5,179 nucleotides of DNA, taken from NCBI GenBank assembly GCA_036501345.1, contig DASYAN010000482.1, positions 1 through 5,179 of the forward strand, read 5' to 3'. The notes beneath the pieces were generated by a model. That model was not told where the DNA came from. It did no database searches and saw only the letters and a list, made by a program, of their open reading frames with translations. This DNA is from DASYAN01 sp036501345 (GTDB taxonomy: Bacteria > Chloroflexota > Ktedonobacteria > Ktedonobacterales > Ktedonobacteraceae). The translations under genes and the position numbers were made by a program. Shown here in pieces: positions 1 to 4,224 of this stretch. The first letter of the stretch is position 1. Each line of letters begins with the position of its first letter.

Positions 1-543
1 CTTATTCACCTCGATACTCTCAACCTTCCATCCGATCTCAATAATTTGTTGTTGTTTAACTGGCTGCCCGTTTGAATCATAATAAGGAGATAGGATTGCC
101 AGTTCTACAAGAGAGTGACCCTCTTGAGGTGCTACATGTGGCTTCTCCTGTGTATAAGATCCAGTTGCGCCAATACTCGTTGTGTATTGTGTAGCCGTAA
201 CATAGTGATAGCCATTAGAGGAAGAAGAGCTGTAAGATACTCGTGGGGAATTCATCTGGAATGGCACAGAAGGTTGTGGAGCGGTAGCGCTTGGCGAACT
301 CACTGGTTGAGGTACTAACCCTGCAGGACAGATATTTCTAAGCGTTTGAGTGCTAGGTCTGGTGCTTACTGATAATTTAGGCGGTGCTTTTATTTTAGGG
401 GCTGGCAAACAGGTGAAATCTCTTACCGGAATCGCTAAACGTGTTGTTGAGATTGCGACCGCTTGTGGAGTTAAAATGTCAAGACACAAGAGGAAAACCA
501 TGATCATTGAGATAACCTTCAAGGTATTTTTTAAGGTAGTCAT
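1..543 (-). CDS. Secreted neprosin-like (DUF239-type) protein, C-terminus cut by window edge
   Basis: Reading the minus strand from the ATG at 543 gives 181 codons with no stop before the left edge, so only the N-terminal part is present. Residues 1-30 form a clear signal peptide: K5 and K9, a hydrophobic run VISMIMVFLLCLDIL, and a probable type I cleavage after AVA (residue 30). Residues 31-110 are a Pro/Ser/Thr-rich linker or propeptide with two cysteines (45, 72). From about 112 the sequence resembles the start of a neprosin catalytic domain: HYVTATQYTTSIGATGSY, then KPHVAP, SLVELAIL and IIEIGWKV. In neprosin, a plant glutamic prolyl endopeptidase, the Glu of an IE-x-GW motif is, from memory, one of the two catalytic glutamates. 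Here it would be E169. The second would lie outside the window. A GGGGAG ribosome site (555-560) sits 11 nt upstream of the start. The gene is transcribed away from the Fe-S gene. Activity cannot be judged from this fragment. Confidence 0.72.
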   Translation of the reverse strand, partial: MTTLKNTLKVISMIMVFLLCLDILTPQAVAISTTRLAIPVRDFTCLPAPKIKAPPKLSVSTRPSTQTLRNICPAGLVPQPVSSPSATAPQPSVPFQMNSPRVSYSSSSSNGYHYVTATQYTTSIGATGSYTQEKPHVAPQEGHSLVELAILSPYYDSNGQPVKQQQIIEIGWKVESIEVNK

Positions 544-580
544 CACATCTTTTTCTCCCCGTAAGCTGAGAATGTTTCCT

Positions 581-598
581 ACAGCGGTTCGCAGAAGT
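581..598. repeat. Direct repeat copy 1 (ACAGnnGTTCGCAGAAGT)
   Basis: This 18-bp element recurs at 1241-1258 with two mismatches (ACAGCGG versus ACAGTAG at the start). Both copies have AGAATG a few bases upstream. The two copies lie on either side of the Fe-S assembly gene and its promoter and terminator. On the minus strand this copy lies in the upstream region of the neprosin-like gene, and a TATACT that could serve as its -10 overlaps the repeat's end (596-601). No good -35 accompanies it. Function unknown. Confidence 0.45.
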
Positions 599-658
599 AT
601 AAAACTATCAATACTTGGAGAATACCTCATGAGAGAGATATTTTTCTAGAGATAAAGA

Positions 659-693
659 GGGACAAGTTGAGCAGAGCAAGAGGACAACTTGAG
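659..693. promoter_or_regulatory. Paired CAANTTG boxes, candidate operator
   Basis: GGACAAGTTGAG (659-670) and GGACAACTTGAG (681-692) are direct repeats with one mismatch, spaced exactly 22 bp, or about two helical turns. Each contains a symmetric heptamer, CAAGTTG (663-669) or CAACTTG (685-691), and the two heptamers are also inverted copies of each other. Such phasing is typical of paired protein-binding sites on one DNA face. They sit in the intergenic region between the divergent neprosin-like and Fe-S genes, about 70-100 bp upstream of the latter's -35. No regulator is identified. Confidence 0.35.
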
Positions 694-762
694 GTAGCTC
701 GCTGTTGTAGTTTTGCAGGCCCTTAAGGCTCAATGCTTTCACATTATAGCGGTCGGTCCGCT

Positions 763-791
763 TTGACAAGTTCTGTTTCATCAGCTATATT
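763..791 (+). promoter_or_regulatory. Sigma-70-type promoter of the Fe-S assembly gene
   Basis: A perfect -35 TTGACA (763-768), a 17-bp spacer and TATATT (786-791, five of six to consensus) predict transcription starting near 798. That leaves a leader of about 50 nt before the ATG at 849. It makes the earlier in-frame ATG at 804 unlikely, because that would be only about 6 nt from the RNA end. A small inverted repeat, AGCGG-N5-CCGCT (748-762), abuts the -35 and could be an operator. Confidence 0.75.
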
Positions 792-830
792 ATAAGAAAA
801 CGTATGTCTATTAATTCGCTAGGATGTAAA

Positions 831-835
831 AGGAG
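831..835 (+). promoter_or_regulatory. Ribosome binding site deciding the start at 849
   Basis: AGGAG lies 13 nt before the ATG at 849, slightly longer than ideal. The alternative in-frame ATG at 804 has no purine-rich site ahead of it. The homology to the MIP18 family also begins only after 849. Confidence 0.6.
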
Positions 836-848
836 CAGCGGTGCGACA

Positions 849-1160
849 ATGGCAGAGATTAATGAAGTAGGAGTCATGGATGCCCTTCGTGAGTGTTATG
901 ACCCGGAAATTCCCGTCAATATCGTTGATTTGGGTCTGATATACGGGCTTGACATTCAGAACGAAACCGGAGAGGTTAGTGTAACTATGACTTTAACTGC
1001 CATGGGTTGCCCCATGGCGGGCGAAGTCATCTCCGAGGTCGAGATGCGTGTTGGGCAGGTCGAAAATGTTAAGGGCTGTAAAGTTGAAATGACTTTTGAT
1101 CCTCCCTGGTCGCCAGAACGTATGACTGAAGATGCTAGGTGGGAACTCGGCATGATTTAA
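849..1160 (+). CDS. MIP18/DUF59 family Fe-S cluster assembly protein (SufT/PaaD-like)
   Basis: This is a cytosolic protein of 103 residues, the usual size for a single-domain MIP18 (DUF59) protein. The signature is complete: YDPEIPVNIVDLGLIYGLDI (residues 17-36), the strand VSVTMTLT (43-50), the Cys motif MGCPM (52-56, C54), and the C-terminal DPPWSPERMTEDARWELG block (84-101). Members assist maturation or transfer of iron-sulfur clusters to target enzymes. C54 corresponds to the conserved functional cysteine. PaaD, a related family, supports the phenylacetyl-CoA oxygenase, but no paa genes are nearby, and no suf genes either, so a general SufT-like role is more likely. I leave the symbol blank. 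The start at 849 rather than 804 is favoured by the ribosome site at 831-835 and the promoter position. The gene has its own promoter and terminator and appears to be transcribed alone. Confidence 0.93.
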   Translation: MAEINEVGVMDALRECYDPEIPVNIVDLGLIYGLDIQNETGEVSVTMTLTAMGCPMAGEVISEVEMRVGQVENVKGCKVEMTFDPPWSPERMTEDARWELGMI

Positions 1161-1180
1161 GCAGATCCATGTATATGTTT

Positions 1181-1228
1181 AAGCGAGCCTGACTCTTCTA
1201 TTCTCATGAGTCAGGCTCGCTTTCTCTT
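1181..1228 (+). terminator. Intrinsic terminator after the Fe-S assembly gene
   Basis: A perfect 15-bp inverted repeat (AAGCGAGCCTGACTC at 1181-1195, its complement at 1208-1222) encloses a 12-nt loop. The downstream arm ends in a T-rich run, TTTCTCTT (1221-1228). It starts 20 nt after the TAA at 1158-1160. The AA at the foot of the left arm lacks a long A run, so it should act mainly on the plus strand. Confidence 0.9.
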
Positions 1229-1240
1229 GATTAGAATGCC

Positions 1241-1258
1241 ACAGTAGTTCGCAGAAGT
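1241..1258. repeat. Direct repeat copy 2 (ACAGnnGTTCGCAGAAGT)
   Basis: This is the second copy of the element at 581-598 (16 of 18 identical, same orientation), just beyond the terminator of the Fe-S gene. The rest of the gap 1229-1421 contains a short hairpin GGCAG-N7-CTGCC (1336-1352) and a TACAAT (1324-1329) that might be a -10 for the next gene. Its best -35 (TGGAAG, 1301-1306) is poor. Confidence 0.45.
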
Positions 1259-1405
1259 CTTGAGTGACAAAGTGTGTGTGAAATTGTCCCTGTTTCCCCC
1301 TGGAAGGGCATGTAAACTTCTCTTACAATGCACTCGGCAGGAGGTTACTGCCACAATTCGATGATGAGTATTCGAATCCGATAGTAGTCGATATATTCAG
1401 ATGAG

Positions 1406-1410
1406 GGAGG
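1406..1410 (+). promoter_or_regulatory. Ribosome binding site deciding the start at 1422
   Basis: GGAGG, inside the longer purine tract GAGGGAGG, lies 11 nt before the ATG at 1422. The earlier in-frame ATG at 1401 overlaps this tract's edge and has no ribosome site of its own, so the shorter 319-residue product is preferred. Confidence 0.7.
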
Positions 1411-1421
1411 TTTACCTTACC

Positions 1422-2381
1422 ATGAACCCCACTGTACGACGAGTCATCATTCTGGGTACACCAGCTGTCCTAGGTATCCTGGATCTCTTCCATCCAACGT
1501 TTTCAGGAGATGTATTTGATGCTGTCTCACCCCGTCTAAATTGGTGGATCACCCTGCACTTCTTGCAACTGCCTCTCTTTTGCTTGCTTGCTCTCTCTGT
1601 TTACCTCTTGCTTGATGGTGTACATGGCATGGTGGCAACACTCAGCAAAGTAGCTTTAGGCATCTTTGTCATTTTCTATCCCGCTCTGGATGCTATTCTC
1701 GGTATTGGCACGGGTGCCTTGGTTAGCTATGGGCAGGGAATGGCTGGCCTTCCACAGATCCTCACGGCTTCAGCTATTGAGAATTCCTTCTCGAGTAGTA
1801 TCGTACTTCTGGTTGGGGTCTTGGGTAGTTTTGGGTGGGTGATAGCTATCCTGTTGGCTGTACTTGCGCTCTCGCGTCCAATACAATCGCGTTGGTTTGT
1901 GATTGTCACTTTAGTACTAGCAGCCCTGGCTATTTCTTACTATCAGCTTGTACGTATCAATCTGATCCCTGAGATCCTTCCGATCGATAACTTGTCTCGG
2001 CTTGTGTTATTGCTCGCGATTGCACTTGGCCTATTAGTTCGACCACGCCTTGCAGCAGGCTTACTAGTGATGGCTGCTTACCTCTTTTCTGTAGATCATG
2101 CGCCACCCACAGGTCCAATTGCTATGGCATGCTATTTCGTGGCTGCACTGCAACTAGAATTCTCCCGAGAGAACGCTCCTCTCGTCAAGCAAGATGTCGC
2201 TCCTGTTGAGAAAGACGTGCTTCCTGCCAACGAAGATGTAGTTTCCGCCGAGGATGTAGTTCCTGCCGAAGAAAATGCTACTACCACTGAGAAAGATGCC
2301 ATCCCTGCCGAACAAGATTTAATTTCAGCCGAGCAAGATGCTGTTCCCGTTGAGCAAGATGTGGTTCCAGATCCTTCTTGA
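1422..2381 (+). CDS. Unnamed polytopic membrane protein with acidic repeat tail
   Basis: I do not recognise a named family. The 319-residue product is strongly hydrophobic up to about residue 246, with six to eight likely membrane segments: about 8-23, 43-64, 72-94, 126-150, 158-177, 190-222 (long, perhaps a hairpin broken by RPR at 207-209) and 229-246. A motif near the N-terminus, GILDLFHPTF with SPRLNWWITLHFLQLPLF (36-53), looks like the kind of conserved block that would define a small family. A conserved-looking DAILGIGTGALV follows at 90-101. No transporter or enzyme motif is visible. Residues 255-319 form a hydrophilic acidic tail of about eight imperfect 6-8-residue units of the type QDVVPxE/KDAIPAE. 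It is presumably soluble and extends from the membrane. The gene stands alone between a terminator upstream and hairpins downstream. Role unknown. Confidence 0.85.
   Translation: MNPTVRRVIILGTPAVLGILDLFHPTFSGDVFDAVSPRLNWWITLHFLQLPLFCLLALSVYLLLDGVHGMVATLSKVALGIFVIFYPALDAILGIGTGALVSYGQGMAGLPQILTASAIENSFSSSIVLLVGVLGSFGWVIAILLAVLALSRPIQSRWFVIVTLVLAALAISYYQLVRINLIPEILPIDNLSRLVLLLAIALGLLVRPRLAAGLLVMAAYLFSVDHAPPTGPIAMACYFVAALQLEFSRENAPLVKQDVAPVEKDVLPANEDVVSAEDVVPAEENATTTEKDAIPAEQDLISAEQDAVPVEQDVVPDPS
2184..2381 (+). repeat. Imperfect short-unit repeat coding the acidic protein tail
   Basis: This stretch encodes residues 255-319 of the membrane protein as reiterated units such as KQDVAPVE, KDVLPANE, DVVSAE, DVVPAEE, KDAIPAE, QDLISAE and QDAVPVE. 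The DNA repeats mainly around GAGCAAGATG and GCCGA. The units vary in length (18-24 bp) and sequence, so this is an old, diverged repeat rather than a fresh slippage tract. The reading frame is kept throughout. Confidence 0.75.
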
Positions 2382-2440
2382 GAGTAGTACTGCCCAGAAT
2401 GTTTCGGAATACTGCGTAGCTGCTGAAGTGGCACAATTTC

Positions 2441-2470
2441 TTGCTGGTATTGGCTCGTCTCTCCCAGCAA
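2441..2470 (+). other. Hairpin downstream of the membrane protein gene
   Basis: TTGCTGG (2441-2447) pairs with CCAGCAA (2464-2470) over a 16-nt loop, and the flanking AATTT/ATT could extend the stem with a bulge. No T run follows, so it is not a terminator by itself. It directly precedes the stronger hairpin at 2474-2507, and together they may stabilise the transcript 3' end. The rest of the 310-bp gap between the genes (2382-2691) holds no credible gene. Confidence 0.4.
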
Positions 2471-2473
2471 ATT

Positions 2474-2516
2474 GCACGGATATGAAGTTTATATCTCATA
2501 TCCGTGCTTTACATTT
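2474..2516 (+). terminator. Likely intrinsic terminator after the membrane protein gene
   Basis: A perfect 12-bp inverted repeat (GCACGGATATGA at 2474-2485, complement at 2496-2507) surrounds a 10-nt loop and is followed by TTTACATTT. The T run is interrupted, so efficiency is uncertain, but the stem, its position 93 nt after the stop and the independent promoter downstream fit termination. Confidence 0.72.
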
Positions 2517-2627
2517 CCCTCCCCTTATAGTACCTAAGTTATGCTTGCTGATACAAATCCCCCATCGGCAGTCTCGCTCTGGCTTTGGCAGAGTGACCCA
2601 ACAGATCTACTATTATCCCTCTTTATC

Positions 2628-2656
2628 TTCCAAGGACAGTACTCTTCTGCTATACT
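2628..2656 (+). promoter_or_regulatory. Candidate promoter of the DnaJ-C/concanavalin-like gene
   Basis: An extended -10 TGCTATACT (2648-2656) lies 36 nt before the ATG at 2692. The -35 at 17-bp spacing is weak (TTCCAA, 2628-2633), so the TGn extension may compensate. The 11 bases TGCTATACTAG (2648-2658) recur exactly at 4070-4080 in front of the neighbouring paralogous gene, which strengthens the call. Confidence 0.5.
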
Positions 2657-2691
2657 AGGCCCTATATATCACTTGGAAAGGCAGAATATAG

Positions 2692-4005
2692 ATGGCTGAG
2701 GAAAAACAGCGAGGGAATCTTCGTGCCACATTGGCGTTAACCCAGGAAGAAGCTCGCACTGGTATAGAACGCCTAGTCACTCTCCCGGGCGGCCGGAAAG
2801 TTTCTCTCTTCGTTTACCCAGGCGCGTATAACGAGCAAAAAATTCATCTATCTGGCCGAGGTGAACCTACCGCAGATGGAACTCCAGGGGATCTCATTGT
2901 TACTCTCTTGATCCCTCCTGCAGATAGCCTTGTTATGCGCCAATTTGATTCAAATTCATCTCCTATTATAAGGGAAAATACCACATACTCGAATCAGTCT
3001 CCTTATTTAACTGCAAATCCGCCTTCGTCTGTCAAATTGTCTTCATCAGTACGCCCATCTGCTTATCCCACTGCACGTCAGTCTCCCAAGAAATCTTCAC
3101 ATACATCATCAGTACCATTTATTCGATCATTCAAACTAAAACAACCATACTATATTTCTGACTCTCTTCTTGCCATATTCTCGCAACCATTAACATCCAG
3201 GCAACGCTCTCCTCTCATATTCGTATTCATATTGCTTCTTGTTTTCATGTTACTGATCGGTGGGAGTCTTGTCCTCTATACCACCATCTATGTACCCCAT
3301 AAAGCCAGCTCTGATGCTACTGCGATTGCAGTTGCCCAGGCTACACAGGTAGCCCAGGCTAATGCCACCGCCTTTGCACGGCAGGCGGCTACTGCAGCTG
3401 CCATCGAGCATGCTACTGCGATTGCACTTGCCCAACTCCAGGATGACTATATAACAACCACTGCATCTATTCCGTCTCTAAGTGATCCATTACAGACCCC
3501 TTATGTGACAGACTGGGATATCAACTCAAACTGTAGATTTTCTGGTGGAGCCTATCACGTCACAAGTTCAGCGCAGAAGACGATAGCCCTCTGTCTTGCA
3601 GCCAATACCAGTTTTAGCAATTTCGCATTCCAGATTCATATGAATATTCTCAAAGGCGATGGTGGGGGCATTGTTTTTCGTGCGGATGCAAATACATCAC
3701 AGAATTATCTCCTCAAGATCTCTTCCAATGGTGCATTTGAATTTGACTACTATCCCGACCAAACGGGGAAAACCGCGCAAGCATTAGCCAGTGACTCAAG
3801 CACATCGCTCAAGATGGGGCTGAATCAAGATAACACTATCTGTGTGATTGCCCGAGGTGATACCATGAGTTTCTATTTCAACGGCCAGTATGTCACTACT
3901 GTAAAAGATAGTTCGCTAACCTCTGGTCAGATAGGGGTCACCGCCGATGATGGCACAAATGCTACTGAAGTAGCTTACACCCAGGAACAGGTCTGGAGAC
4001 TTTGA
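2692..4005 (+). CDS. Membrane-anchored protein: DnaJ C-terminal-type domain, TM helix, concanavalin/DUF1080-like outer domain
   Basis: The product has 437 residues. Residues 9-78 match the second half of the substrate-binding region of DnaJ/CbpA proteins: LRATLALTQEEARTG, TLPGGRKVSLFVYPGAYNEQ, IHLSGRGEP and PGDLIVTLLIPP. There is no J domain with HPD and no zinc-finger region. Residues 82-170 are a Ser/Thr/Pro linker. One transmembrane helix lies at about 174-198, with R170 and R172 before it predicting the N-terminus inside. An Ala/Thr/Gln stalk follows (208-250). The C-terminal domain (about 262-437) resembles the concanavalin/DUF1080 (3-keto-disaccharide hydrolase-like) fold: CRFSGGAYHV, FSNFAFQIHMNI, GGGIVFRAD, NYLLKISSNGAFEFDYY, FYFNGQYV and SGQIGV. 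C281 and C301 may form a disulfide. I infer a cytoplasmic client- or partner-binding head joined to an outer glycan-binding domain. Enzymatic activity is not implied. The ribosome site GGAAAGG lies about 10 nt before the ATG. Confidence 0.85.
   Translation: MAEEKQRGNLRATLALTQEEARTGIERLVTLPGGRKVSLFVYPGAYNEQKIHLSGRGEPTADGTPGDLIVTLLIPPADSLVMRQFDSNSSPIIRENTTYSNQSPYLTANPPSSVKLSSSVRPSAYPTARQSPKKSSHTSSVPFIRSFKLKQPYYISDSLLAIFSQPLTSRQRSPLIFVFILLLVFMLLIGGSLVLYTTIYVPHKASSDATAIAVAQATQVAQANATAFARQAATAAAIEHATAIALAQLQDDYITTTASIPSLSDPLQTPYVTDWDINSNCRFSGGAYHVTSSAQKTIALCLAANTSFSNFAFQIHMNILKGDGGGIVFRADANTSQNYLLKISSNGAFEFDYYPDQTGKTAQALASDSSTSLKMGLNQDNTICVIARGDTMSFYFNGQYVTTVKDSSLTSGQIGVTADDGTNATEVAYTQEQVWRL
3314..3434 (+). 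repeat. Direct repeat in the Ala-rich stalk coding region
   Basis: A 25-bp sequence at 3314-3338 recurs at 3410-3434 with one mismatch. It encodes ATAIAVAQ and ATAIALAQ, 32 residues apart, inside the Ala/Thr/Gln stalk that follows the membrane helix. The intervening units (ATQVAQ, ANATAFARQ, AATAAA) are variations on the same theme. Stalk length probably changes by in-frame duplication. Confidence 0.75.
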
Positions 4006-4049
4006 TATATAGTGTAACCTGGCAGTGAGTAGGAGGAATTAGTATTGAC

Positions 4050-4078
4050 TTGGCAGACATATATTTAGATGCTATACT
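4050..4078 (+). promoter_or_regulatory. Strong extended -10 promoter of the zinc-ribbon gene
   Basis: TTGGCA (4050-4055, five of six to TTGACA), a 17-bp spacer and TATACT (4073-4078) with a TGn extension (4070-4072) give a near-ideal sigma-70-type promoter. Transcription would start near 4085, leaving a 140-nt leader before the ATG at 4225. No terminator is visible between the preceding stop (4003-4005) and this promoter, so read-through from the upstream gene is also possible. Confidence 0.72.
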
Positions 4079-4084
4079 AGCTGA

Positions 4085-4224
4085 ACCAACAAACAGCCAT
4101 ATATTTCCATAGACATATAAGTGGCTACTACAGATGAATGTAGGGGAACAGAGCCCCTTTCAGGGATATTTAATCAAGATGATAGAGAATGTTTCTAGCA
4201 AGTAATAGTGGAGATTAATAAGCA
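4085..4224 (+). other. Long 5' leader of the zinc-ribbon gene
   Basis: The predicted leader is about 140 nt. It contains a small hairpin AGGGG-N7-CCCCT (4142-4158). It also contains a 23-codon open frame from ATG 4134 to TAA 4203-4205, lacking a convincing ribosome site. I do not recognise any known riboswitch. The main gene's ribosome site, GGAG (4210-4213), is 11 nt before the ATG. Confidence 0.35.

Noticed and set aside
350..649. Plus-strand open frame of 99 codons
   Set aside because: It lies mostly antisense to the neprosin-like gene, which has a signal peptide, ribosome site and family motifs; this frame shows none.
804..848. ATG at 804 as the Fe-S gene start
   Set aside because: No ribosome site precedes it, it would be about 6 nt from the predicted transcript start, and the extra 15 residues are not part of the family.
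1361..1385. TTCGAATCC, resembling a tRNA T-loop
   Set aside because: The flanking five bases do not pair and no acceptor, D or anticodon arms can be drawn.
1401..1421. ATG at 1401 as the membrane protein start
   Set aside because: The GAGGGAGG ribosome site lies just inside this extension, correctly placed for the ATG at 1422.
2132..2470. Minus-strand open frame rich in Ser/Thr/Ala
   Set aside because: It is the antisense reading of the acidic repeat tail; the repeats create a stop-free opposite frame.
2574..2596. Hairpin TCGCTCTG-N7-CAGAGTGA as a terminator
   Set aside because: No T run follows and it lies just upstream of the next promoter after a better terminator; its significance is unclear.
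2338..2658. Plus-strand open frame of 106 codons after the membrane protein
   Set aside because: It starts inside the preceding gene, runs through both hairpins and ends in the next promoter, with no ribosome site and no family resemblance.
4045..4078. TTGACT as the -35 of the second paralogue's promoter
   Set aside because: The spacer to TATACT would be 22 bp; the overlapping TTGGCA gives the correct 17 bp.
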